38,009 bases of DNA. Origin: Phycisphaerae bacterium. GTDB lineage: Bacteria > Planctomycetota > Phycisphaerae > Tepidisphaerales > Tepidisphaeraceae. The translations under genes were made by a program, and so were the position numbers. Positions 1-7,373 of this stretch are shown piece by piece. Within the stretch, counting starts at the first letter, position 1; each line of letters starts with the position of its first letter. The notes beneath the pieces are model-generated. The model was not told the origin of the DNA and ran no database searches. It saw only the letters and a list, made by a program, of their open reading frames with translations. The stretch lies in assembly GCA_025936175.1 (NCBI GenBank), contig JAICTV010000024.1:1-38009 (forward strand), written 5' to 3'.

Positions 1-1593
1 AGTTTCTCCTGGCCTACGCCGGTCGGCGGATTCTGCCAGCGGGCGCAGCTCGCGCGTGACCGCTTCCATGACCGCCTTCCAATCGCCCTTCCGCCGCTGA
101 CGAAACAGTCGCATCGTCGGATACCACGGGCTGTCGTCGCGATCCAGCAGCCAGCGGAAATCAGCGATGTACGGATGAATCGTCCACACCGCTCGCGCCA
201 GCGCGCCGGCGAGATGCGCGGGAGAGGAATCGACCGAGACGATCAGATCGAGCCGCGACATGAGCGCCGCGGTGTCGGAGAAATCCGTGATGCGCGAGCC
301 GGCGTCGTCGATCGGAAACGTCGCATCGCCGAGTTGTTGCGAGGACGGGCCGACCTGGAGGCTGATCAGTCGCACGTTCGCGACGCCGCCGAGCGGCGCG
401 AAATCCGCCAAGCGACAACTGCGGTTGCGATCGTTCTTGTGGACGGCGCTCCCCGCCCAGACGACGCCGATGTTCAGCACGTCGTCCGACAGCTTCAGCT
501 CCTCCCGCCAGCGCGCGGCACGGTCGCGATCGAACCCGACGTACGGAACGCGATTCGGAATCGACGCGATCGTCGTCTTGAACCGATACGGCGTCGACGC
601 CAGCGCGCAGCGCACATCAAACGCCGGGCGCGGATCGCCCTCGGCGATCACTTCATCGACGCCGTGCACCGTTTGGATCAGTGACACGAGTGGCCGATCG
701 CACTCGACGATGATTCGCCCCGCGCCGCGCGACTCGCGCAGCAGCGACGCGTAGCGGACGAACTGGATCGTGTCGCCCAGGCCCTGCTCGGCGAAGAGCA
801 GGATCGATCGGCCGCCGAGGTCTCCGCCGTCCCATTCCGGCTCGCCAAATGCCGGCGGGTTTACGCCGATCTGACGCCAGCGCCATTCGTACTCGGCCCA
901 CCCGCGCTCGAAATCCTCGCGCGCGAGCAGGATCATCGCCAGGTTCAGGCGCGGGTTGCCGATCTCCGGGGTCAGGCGGATGGCCTGGCGAAGATACTTC
1001 TCCGCCTCGTCAAATCGGCCGAGTTTTCGATACGCTTCGCCGAGGTTGCAGATCGCTTCGCCCCAGCCGGGCCGCGCGCGAAGCGCGGCTTGGTAGGAGG
1101 CGATCGCCTCGTCCGTGCGATCGAGGTCCGCCAGGGCGTTCGCCAGCGCGCTCAATGCCTCGGGATGATTCGGATGCCGCCGCAGCGCCTCCCGCGCCGT
1201 CCGCTCGGCTTCATCCAGTTTCCCCGCGGTGCGCAGGCATGCCGACAGCTCGACCAGCGCCTCCGGCCACGTCGGGGCGAGCTCGGCGGCGCGTCGCGCG
1301 CTCGCCAGCGCCTCATCCTCCGCGCCGATCGCGCGGTACGCCTTGGCGAGATTGAGGTGATACAGCGGCACCTTCGGCGCTTCGCGGATCGCCGCCGACA
1401 TGAGCTGGATCGCCGGCTTGGGCTGACCTGCGTGATGTGCGATCAGACCGAGCAGGTGCAATGCATCGGGATTGCTCGCATCCCGCGCGAGTACTTGCCG
1501 ATAGATTTGCTCCGCGTCCGCGATCCGGCCCGCCTGGTGCAGGCGGATCGCCCGTTCGATCTCCGGCTGAAGTTGATCGCGAATCCTCGCCAC
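1..1593 (-). CDS. TPR protein with C-terminal GT9/GT41-like glycosyltransferase domain (3' end outside window)
   Basis: An open frame of 531 codons has no stop before the window edge, so the C-terminus is missing. A GTG at 1593 is the only reasonable start after an in-frame stop at 1609-1611; its ribosome site is weak. The first ~260 residues are tandem TPR units with the usual A/G/Y spacing (for example EAICNLGEAYRKLGRFDEAE). From about residue 265 the sequence changes to a glycosyltransferase-like domain, with FAEQGLGDTIQFVRY and later VSVDSSPAHLAGAL, the nucleotide-sugar-binding pattern of heptosyltransferase-like (GT9) and OGT-like folds, then WLLDRDDSPWYP near the edge. Such TPR-GT proteins are common in planctomycetes and are presumed to glycosylate proteins or glycans; the substrate is unknown. 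It is divergent from the operon at 1684. Confidence 0.85.
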   Translation of the reverse strand, partial: MARIRDQLQPEIERAIRLHQAGRIADAEQIYRQVLARDASNPDALHLLGLIAHHAGQPKPAIQLMSAAIREAPKVPLYHLNLAKAYRAIGAEDEALASARRAAELAPTWPEALVELSACLRTAGKLDEAERTAREALRRHPNHPEALSALANALADLDRTDEAIASYQAALRARPGWGEAICNLGEAYRKLGRFDEAEKYLRQAIRLTPEIGNPRLNLAMILLAREDFERGWAEYEWRWRQIGVNPPAFGEPEWDGGDLGGRSILLFAEQGLGDTIQFVRYASLLRESRGAGRIIVECDRPLVSLIQTVHGVDEVIAEGDPRPAFDVRCALASTPYRFKTTIASIPNRVPYVGFDRDRAARWREELKLSDDVLNIGVVWAGSAVHKNDRNRSCRLADFAPLGGVANVRLISLQVGPSSQQLGDATFPIDDAGSRITDFSDTAALMSRLDLIVSVDSSPAHLAGALARAVWTIHPYIADFRWLLDRDDSPWYPTMRLFRQRRKGDWKAVMEAVTRELRPLAESADRRRPGET

Positions 1594-1611
1594 GTCGTGC
1601 CTGCGAAATCA

Positions 1612-1640
1612 TGCTTTTTTCGCAACGATTTGGCTACAAT
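1612..1640 (+). promoter_or_regulatory. Possible promoter of the small GG protein/DUF4132 operon
   Basis: TACAAT at 1635-1640 is a good -10 hexamer (5 of 6) in the 90-bp gap between the divergent gene at 1593 and the ATG at 1684. The matching -35 (around 1612-1617) is poor. No experiment supports this; it is the only -10-like sequence in the gap on this strand that stood out. Confidence 0.3.
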
Positions 1641-1683
1641 GCCCGCCGATCTTTCACCTTAACTCCAGCGCGGGGTGCGCGAC

Positions 1684-2082
1684 ATGGCGACGGCAACACT
1701 GACCATCCGTGACGAGACGGCCTCCGGCAAGAACGTGGGCGAGACGGTGCTCGAGTTTCTGACCGAACGGACCACCGTCCGCGAGCTGGTCCGCTCGCGG
1801 GTCTACCAGGAAGTGCAGGACTACAACCTCAAACGCCCGGAGATCTTCCGCGGCCTGGTGCAGCCGACGGACGCCGAGCAGGCGCTCAACGGCTTCAAGC
1901 TGCGCAAGGCGCGCGAGATCGACTGGAAGAAGCAGTTCGAGAAGGCGTGCGACGCGTTCGAGCGCAACGGGTTCTTCGTCCTGATCGACGACAAGCAGGC
2001 GGAAAGCCTCGATCAGGAGTTTACGATTCATTCGCCGACGACCGTGACGTTCGTGAAGCTCGTTCCGCTCGTCGGGGGATAA
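1684..2082 (+). CDS. Small protein, probable beta-grasp (ubiquitin/MoaD-like) fold, C-terminal Gly-Gly
   Basis: 132 residues from the ATG at 1684; a GTG at 1675 is an alternative start. The N-terminus reads as strand (ATLTIRDE), strand (TVLEFLTER) and helix (VRELVRSRVYQEVQDYN), the beta-beta-alpha opening of a beta-grasp fold. A ~45-residue insert follows with a second helix (DWKKQFEKACDAFERNG). The protein closes with strands FFVLIDDKQ and TTVTFVKLVPLVGG, stopping exactly at Gly-Gly, as ThiS, MoaD and mature ubiquitin do. It is first in an operon with a DUF4132 gene. I infer a ubiquitin-like or sulfur-carrier-like protein; no E1, E2 or JAB-type gene is visible in the window, so activation would need a partner elsewhere. 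The coding call is firm; the fold is inferred by eye. Confidence 0.8.
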   Translation: MATATLTIRDETASGKNVGETVLEFLTERTTVRELVRSRVYQEVQDYNLKRPEIFRGLVQPTDAEQALNGFKLRKAREIDWKKQFEKACDAFERNGFFVLIDDKQAESLDQEFTIHSPTTVTFVKLVPLVGG

Positions 2083-2156
2083 TTTTCCTTCCGCGAGAAC
2101 ATTCCGAGATCACCTTGAGCCGCGTCCCTCGCGACGCGCGTCTGGAGGCCTTCAGC

Positions 2157-2258
2157 ATGCTGACGAGCGCCCGCCCCGTGCCTGAAGACTTCAATCCCGC
2201 CGCACGACTCACACCGTTGATCATGAAGCAGATCAAGACCACCGCGAGTCAGATGTGA
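2157..2258 (+). CDS. Possible 33-residue ORF coupling to DUF4132 gene
   Basis: An ATG at 2157 has a perfect GGAGG at 2144-2148, eight bases upstream, one of the best ribosome sites in the window. The ORF encodes a short peptide (MLTSARPVPEDFNPAARLTP and 13 more residues) and ends in TGA inside ATGTGA, where the GTG at 2255 opens the DUF4132 frame. The overlap would let ribosomes terminate and restart, as in leader or coupling ORFs. No family is recognised. An alternative is that only the Shine-Dalgarno is used, or that the peptide is the remains of an N-terminal extension of the next gene. Confidence 0.35.
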   Translation: MLTSARPVPEDFNPAARLTPLIMKQIKTTASQM

Positions 2259-4900
2259 AACTTCCGGCGCAGCGAGATTCGACCTTCACCGAAACCGCCG
2301 CCGAGGCGGCGCGAAATGGCTGGCCCGACGTCGTCGCCGTACCCGATTTCTCGGACGAGTTCGCGGAGATCGACGCCTACGTCGCCGGCTGCAAGACGGC
2401 GCACCAGTCGAATCACTTCGACACCGAGGCGAAGTTCAAGCAGCTCACCGTCGTCTCGCGCGGCCCTGAGAAACTAAAGAGGCTCGCGCTCGCCGCGATG
2501 CAGGGCGTGATCTGGGCCTTCTGCACCGACGAGCGCCGCGTCTTCAATCTTTACTACCCCGGCCGGATGGTCGCGATCACGCTGCTGGCGCGCAAATTCC
2601 CGCCGGACGAGACGTACGTGCGGACCCTGCTCAAGCTTCTCGACGAAGTTCCACCGGGCAAGAGCGGTTATGTCGTCGAGCTGGCCGCTTCGATCGTGAA
2701 GACTACCGAGCATTTCGCGGACGCCGGCGGCGCGATCGATGACGAGATGAAGAAGTTCCTGCGTCGCACCGCGGTCGTCATCGAAACGTGTCCGCACAAG
2801 GACAAGAAGATGCGGCAGGCGGTCGATGTCGCGCGCTCGCTTTGCGGCGAAGCCGCGGCGTGGCCGATGAGCGCGGGCGAGGCGTGGTCGGATGTCGCGC
2901 TGGCGGACCTGAACAAACTCGACGCCGCGGCACAATCACAATGGCGCGAGCTGCTCGATCATGCCATCGAGTGCAACGACACGCGGCCGGGGAACAAGTG
3001 GCTCGACGCCGCCCGACGCTTCATCCGGGACGGCGAGGCTCCCGCCGAGCCGCGAGTGCGGAACAAATCTCGGCTCGGCAGGAGCCTCGCCCTCCCACCT
3101 CCAATCGATCGCAACGTGCTTGCCGAGCATCTCGAGCGCTGGCTCACTGAGATCGGTCAGCCGGGAACGGTCGCGCAACCGGTCGAATTCCGCGGTATGT
3201 CGAACAATACCATCCCGCCGGGTTCGAGCCAGGACCTGCTCGGCGGCTTGTGCTGGTTCGCCGCTCTGACCGGCCATCCGCAAGCATTAAGGTCTCTCGC
3301 CGACGCGGCGGAGGCGAGCTTCCGCGTCATCCCCAAGCTCGGCCCGCGCTGCGTTCGTCTCGGCAACGCCGCGGTTCGCGCGCTGGCCTCGGTCGGCACG
3401 ATGGACGCGATCGCGCAGCTCGCGCGCCTTGAGCTCCGCGTCCGCACGCCCAAGGGACGCAAGATCGTCCGCAAGTTCATGGACGAGGCGATCGAAAAGT
3501 CGGGCCTGACCCGACAGGACGTGGAAGAAACGACGGTGCCGGATTTCGGCCTGCGCGACGGCCGGGCCACCATCGCCGTCGCCGACTGGACCGCCGAGAT
3601 CGCGATCGACGGCTTCGAGCCGACGCTCGTCTGGAAGAAGCCCGACGGCTCCGCCGCCAAGACCGTCGCCGCGATCAAGAAAATTCATCCCGGCCAGGTC
3701 GAATCGATCCAGCGCACGCTCAAGGACATCGAATCGATGCTCCCCGCACAGCGCAGGCGCCTCGAGCTGCTCCTTCGCGACACGCGCACCTGGCGGATCG
3801 ACGACTGGCGAAGGCGCTACCTCGACCACGGCCTGCTCGCGCCAATGGTCCGCCGGCTCATCTGGCTCATCGACGGCACGCCCGCGCTCTTCGTCGATGC
3901 CTCGCCGCAGGACGTTCAAGGCAACCCGATCGAAATCGGACAAACCGCCGAGATCGCGATCTGGCATCCCGTCGGGCGAAGCGTTGACGAAGTCGTCGCG
4001 TGGCGGCGGCGTCTGGAAGGTCTGCGCATCACGCAGCCCTTCAAGCAGGCGCATCGCGAGGTCTATCTGATCACCGACGCGGAATTGGCGACGTCAACTT
4101 ACTCCAACCGCTTCGCCGCCCACATCGTCAAGACGCAGGTCTTCATCGCCATCGGCCAGACGCGCAAGTGGACCGTCACGCTCTACGGCCAGGCGTCGCT
4201 CGAGCTGCCGCAGTTCGATCTCCGCGCCGAGTACTGGGCCAACCAGGCGGGCGATGAGTTCAGCCACATGGGCGGGCCGCGCTATCTCTCGACCGACCAG
4301 CTCCGCTTCTACGCGACGAGTGAAACCGCCGCCCGCGCCTACAAGCATCGCGGGCTGACCACCGAGCCGCTGGAGCTGGCGCATGTCCCGATCCTCGCCT
4401 TCTCCGAAGTGATGCGCGACTGCGATCTCTTCGTCGGCATCTCCAGCGTCGGCGCCGATCCCACTTGGCGCGACGCCGGCAGCGCCGACCCGCGCTACCA
4501 GCGCTACTGGCACGACTTCAGCTTCGGCGATCTGACCGAGAGCGCAAAAACCCGCAAGGCGGTGCTTGATCGCCTCGTGCCGAGATTGAAAATCGCGCCG
4601 CGCTGCTCGGTGACGGAAAAATTCCTCGTCGTCCGCGGCGATCTGCGCAAGTACAAGATCCACCTCGGCAGCGGCAACATCCTGATGGAGCCGAACGATC
4701 AGTACCTCTGCATCGTCCCCGCGCGCGGCGGCCTCGCGCCGAGCGGCGCGGCGACCGGCGAGACGGTCTTCCTGCCGTTCGAGGGCGATCAGATGCTCTC
4801 GGTCATCCTCAGCAAGGCGTTTTTGCTCGCCGACGATAAGATGATCTCCGACCCGACCATCACACGTCAGATAGGCAATGAACAAGGGGTAAGGGCATGA
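2255..4900 (+). CDS. DUF4132 (MolR/YehI-like) protein with DUF7737-type C-terminus
   Basis: 881 residues from a GTG at 2255. The N-terminal ~550 residues are helical and HEAT-like. The DUF4132 signature QPFKQAHREVYLITDAE is near residue 594, followed by YSNRFAAHIVKTQ. The C-terminus carries FSEVMRDCDLFVGISSVG and a strongly conserved end near residues 800-822 (KIHLGSGNILMEPNDQYLC), which I recognise from DUF4132/DUF7737 proteins. E. coli MolR/YehI belongs here; the molecular function is unknown. No signal peptide or membrane segment is seen, so it is probably cytoplasmic. Residues ~260-279 are encoded by an in-frame palindromic repeat (separate entry). It overlaps the next gene by ATGA (4897-4900) and follows the Gly-Gly protein, so the three are probably co-translated. 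Confidence 0.85.
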   Translation: MKLPAQRDSTFTETAAEAARNGWPDVVAVPDFSDEFAEIDAYVAGCKTAHQSNHFDTEAKFKQLTVVSRGPEKLKRLALAAMQGVIWAFCTDERRVFNLYYPGRMVAITLLARKFPPDETYVRTLLKLLDEVPPGKSGYVVELAASIVKTTEHFADAGGAIDDEMKKFLRRTAVVIETCPHKDKKMRQAVDVARSLCGEAAAWPMSAGEAWSDVALADLNKLDAAAQSQWRELLDHAIECNDTRPGNKWLDAARRFIRDGEAPAEPRVRNKSRLGRSLALPPPIDRNVLAEHLERWLTEIGQPGTVAQPVEFRGMSNNTIPPGSSQDLLGGLCWFAALTGHPQALRSLADAAEASFRVIPKLGPRCVRLGNAAVRALASVGTMDAIAQLARLELRVRTPKGRKIVRKFMDEAIEKSGLTRQDVEETTVPDFGLRDGRATIAVADWTAEIAIDGFEPTLVWKKPDGSAAKTVAAIKKIHPGQVESIQRTLKDIESMLPAQRRRLELLLRDTRTWRIDDWRRRYLDHGLLAPMVRRLIWLIDGTPALFVDASPQDVQGNPIEIGQTAEIAIWHPVGRSVDEVVAWRRRLEGLRITQPFKQAHREVYLITDAELATSTYSNRFAAHIVKTQVFIAIGQTRKWTVTLYGQASLELPQFDLRAEYWANQAGDEFSHMGGPRYLSTDQLRFYATSETAARAYKHRGLTTEPLELAHVPILAFSEVMRDCDLFVGISSVGADPTWRDAGSADPRYQRYWHDFSFGDLTESAKTRKAVLDRLVPRLKIAPRCSVTEKFLVVRGDLRKYKIHLGSGNILMEPNDQYLCIVPARGGLAPSGAATGETVFLPFEGDQMLSVILSKAFLLADDKMISDPTITRQIGNEQGVRA
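3032..3091. repeat. Palindromic repeat inside the DUF4132 coding sequence (family D)
   Basis: Left arm 3032-3055 and right arm 3068-3091 are inverted copies matching at 22 of 24 positions, separated by 12 bases. The element is open in the gene's frame and encodes EAPAEPR...RLGRSLALP, a low-complexity sequence I associate with intergenic repeats in planctomycete genomes. It lies in a linker-like part of the protein, so it looks like a repeat that inserted without breaking the frame. Confidence 0.8.
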
Positions 4901-6426
4901 ACCTGATTTCGATCGTCATCGCATTGGCGGCGATCACGCCGCCGAACACCGGTCAATGGAAAACCGCGCCCACGCCACAGGTGCAGGCGGCCGCACAAAA
5001 CGGCGACGCCAAGGCCGCGCTGGAACTTGGGCTCCGCTACGACCAGGGCCGCGCCGGTGTCAGCAAAGATCCAGACGAGGCGATCAAGTGGCTGCGCAAG
5101 GCCGCCGACGCCGGCGACGTCGATGCCCAGAGCGCGGCCGCCGTCCACCTCGCCTACGGCAACGGTCCGGAATCCGACAAGGTCGATGCCTTCAATTATC
5201 TCAAGCAAGCGGTCGCCAAAGGGGACGTGCAGGCGACGTACGAGCTGGGGCTGGCGTACAAGCTGGGCCGCGGCACCGTCGCCAACGACGCCGAGGCGCT
5301 GCCGCTTCTGACAAAAGCCGCCGGCGCCGGAATCCCCGCCGCACAATTCGAGCTGGCCGACAGTCAGGAGACCGGCAAGGGCACGCCCGCCAATCCGGCC
5401 GACGCGCTGAAGAATTTCCTCGCCGCCGCGAATCAGAATTATCTGCCGGCGATGCATCGTCTCGGCCAGATGTATCTCAAGGGCGCGCCCGGCGTCCCCG
5501 CCGATCCGCGCGAGGGACAGAAGTGGCTGCTCAAAGCCGCGACGGCCGGCTACGTCCCGGCGGAGTGGGACATCGCCAAGCAATTCGAAGCGACCGGACC
5601 GTCCGGCAAAGAGAAAGCCGCCACGTGGTACAAGAAACTCGCCGAGCAAAAGGACCTCAACGCGCAGGTCGCGCTCGGCAACGCCTCGCCCGAAACGGTC
5701 AAGAAGATGGCCCGCCCGCTGCAAATGACGTCGCGCGGGCCGGACGAGACGCTGGTCGGCGGGATCGTCGCGGTCGAAGGAACGCTGCACAATCCGGTCC
5801 AGGCTGCCGCCGCCGCGGCGACGGCGGAGAGAACGCCATCGCAGACGAGCGCCCGCCGACCCACGCGCGCCCAAACCCCGACCCCTCCGCCAACGCCCGC
5901 GCGCCGCGGAATTCCTGACACGCCCGCTACTCGCGCCGCCGAGAACAAGTGGACCATCGAAATGACCTCCCACGGCAGCGCGTTCTCGCTGCCTGTGGAC
6001 GTCTCTCACATGCAGCTCTTTAAGGGCCAGGACCAGATGCACGTCACGCTTTACGCCGCGCTCGATGCGACCGACCGCAAGACGCTGCACGCGCTGGCGA
6101 TGGACACGACGGCGCCCAGGTTCGAGTGGCGATACAACCTCAAATCCCCCACCGGCGGCGGCGTGGCCGCGGGGCACAACAAGACCTGGATCGTCGAAGG
6201 CGCGGTGAAGAACACCGGCAAACAGTTGATCAAGAACATGAAGGTGCAGGTGCGCGTCTATCAGCAGAGCAGCCCCAACGACGCCAAGACCACGCTCGAC
6301 ATCAAACAGATCCCGGCGGGCGCGGTGCAGCCCTTCAGCGTCAACGTCGAGATGTACAACTTCGAGTACATCGGCGCCACCAGCACGCCGAAGGTGGAGA
6401 TCACGGTGCTGGACTACTCATACTGA
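4897..6426 (+). CDS. Sel1-like repeat protein with C-terminal FxLYD-like beta domain
   Basis: 509 residues; the ATG at 4897 overlaps the DUF4132 stop and has an AAGGGG-type site upstream. A weak hydrophobic start (MNLISIVIALAAI) may be a signal peptide, suggesting periplasmic location, but this is not certain. Residues ~35-265 hold about six Sel1-like repeats (for example AALELGLRYDQGRAGVSKDP, with the alternating WLRKAADAGD pattern), a scaffold for protein-protein contacts. A Pro/Thr/Ala-rich linker follows (~300-345). The last ~160 residues contain WIVEGAVKNTGKQLIKNMKV and end FEYIGATSTPKVEITVLDYSY, resembling the extracytoplasmic FxLYD/DUF3426-type beta sandwich. Partner role for the two genes before it is inferred only from the operon. 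Confidence 0.8.
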   Translation: MNLISIVIALAAITPPNTGQWKTAPTPQVQAAAQNGDAKAALELGLRYDQGRAGVSKDPDEAIKWLRKAADAGDVDAQSAAAVHLAYGNGPESDKVDAFNYLKQAVAKGDVQATYELGLAYKLGRGTVANDAEALPLLTKAAGAGIPAAQFELADSQETGKGTPANPADALKNFLAAANQNYLPAMHRLGQMYLKGAPGVPADPREGQKWLLKAATAGYVPAEWDIAKQFEATGPSGKEKAATWYKKLAEQKDLNAQVALGNASPETVKKMARPLQMTSRGPDETLVGGIVAVEGTLHNPVQAAAAAATAERTPSQTSARRPTRAQTPTPPPTPARRGIPDTPATRAAENKWTIEMTSHGSAFSLPVDVSHMQLFKGQDQMHVTLYAALDATDRKTLHALAMDTTAPRFEWRYNLKSPTGGGVAAGHNKTWIVEGAVKNTGKQLIKNMKVQVRVYQQSSPNDAKTTLDIKQIPAGAVQPFSVNVEMYNFEYIGATSTPKVEITVLDYSY

Positions 6427-6454
6427 GCCGAGAGGACGCTCGTTAGTGAAGACT

Positions 6455-6524
6455 TGTCATGCTGAGGTAGTCCGACGCATCTGGCTGATCCCACGCGGAT
6501 CCTTCAGAGTAGCTCGGGATGACG
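6455..6524. repeat. Palindromic repeat, family A (TCATSCYGAG arms)
   Basis: Arms run from TGTCATGCTGAGGTA on the left to the inverse of CGTCATCCCGAGCTACTC on the right. The element fills the gap between the convergent Sel1 gene (+) and the gene at 6551 (-), where it could also work as a transcript-end hairpin. It belongs with copies at 8986, 11850, 16798, 32235, 33424 and 33541. Confidence 0.7.
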
Positions 6525-6550
6525 TTCGCTTGGGCCGCGATCCTTTACGG

Positions 6551-6943
6551 CTACGGCGCGCGCTTGTACGCCTCGCGCTCGAAGGGGTTGTCGAAGTACG
6601 CGTTCTTCCCGCGTAGCAGCGCGACCAGCGACGCCAGCAGATACGCCGGGATGAACAGCGGCCCCCAGCGCTCGGCCTGGCGGACGTGGACGCGCTCGTG
6701 AGCGCGCGTCAGCTCGAGTACGGTGCGATCCTGCCCGAGCACGACGTGCCCCAGCGTCATCGCGCTCGCTCCACCCTTGAGCAGCGTGCAGCGCCGCAGC
6801 AGCCTGCGTACGATCCCGCCGTGGATCTCGATCACACCGTCGATGCGCTGCACGCCGCCGCCGGTGAGCAGCGCCAGCGGCGCGAGCCAGAGCCCGACGA
6901 GCGTCGTCGGCGCGGTCCAGAGGTAAACGAGGAGGCGCTTCAT
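6551..6943 (-). CDS. Small membrane protein with HExxH motif
   Basis: 130 residues. Residues 5-28 form a hydrophobic segment, followed by a short beta-rich stretch with GHVVLGQDRT. Then comes AHERVHVRQAERWG, whose His82-Glu83-x-x-His86 matches the zinc-metallopeptidase HExxH, with FIPAYLLASLVALL (a second membrane segment) and the conserved-looking tail NPFEREAY, where Glu124 could be a third ligand. I recognise this as a widespread uncharacterised small family with the same HERVH and N-PFE-EAY pattern; protease activity is not shown. Its 5' side faces the probable origin of replication. Confidence 0.7.
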   Translation of the reverse strand: MKRLLVYLWTAPTTLVGLWLAPLALLTGGGVQRIDGVIEIHGGIVRRLLRRCTLLKGGASAMTLGHVVLGQDRTVLELTRAHERVHVRQAERWGPLFIPAYLLASLVALLRGKNAYFDNPFEREAYKRAP

Positions 6944-6989
6944 CGTGCCGCGATGCAGTGTAATCGCGCGGGAAGTGCACGGGCGCAGA

Positions 6990-7373
6990 TGACAGATGAA
7001 TCGGGACGAGACGTGGATAAGTTATCGGAAGCGCGCGAGCGGATGATGCGGCGTTCGGGCCTTCAGATCATGCGCGCGATGATGAGCGATGCGCGCCGCC
7101 GCGAGCGGTCGGTTTGCCCGCTCGCGTCACGCGCGCCTGCTCACACCTCGTCCACACATGTGGTCCGATAAAAGCGCATGCAAAGTCATTTTGACAATAG
7201 ACTTGCGTGTGAGCGGGAAGAGTTATCCACATTGCGCCAGCACTCATCATCACGTCTGCTGGCTAAAGCTTCTCTTATTCAATACGTGAAGTTAAAGTAG
7301 CCCCCCCGCACAAATCCCCGCATCAAATCACCGTGGGGAAAATGCTGTGGCCGGAAAGGTAGAGTGAGCTGCG
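6990..7373. other. oriC: Probable chromosomal origin region (oriC) upstream of dnaN
   Basis: This ~380-bp gene-free stretch holds a perfect DnaA box TTATCCACA at 7223-7231 (+) and a one-mismatch box in the other direction at 7012-7020 (CGTGGATAA). Weaker candidates are TCGTCCACA at 7148-7156 and TTATTCAAT at 7275-7283. An AT-rich patch at 7261-7300 could be the unwinding element. A consensus -35-like TTGACA lies at 7191-7196 but I see no partner -10. dnaN follows at 7374. The position beside dnaN and the DnaA boxes support oriC; only two good boxes and no dnaA nearby lower confidence. Confidence 0.6.

Noticed and set aside
161..1712. Several overlapping open frames on both strands across the TPR/GT gene
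   Set aside because: They are basic, Arg/Ala-rich shadows of the long TPR-glycosyltransferase frame, which alone has recognisable repeats and motifs.
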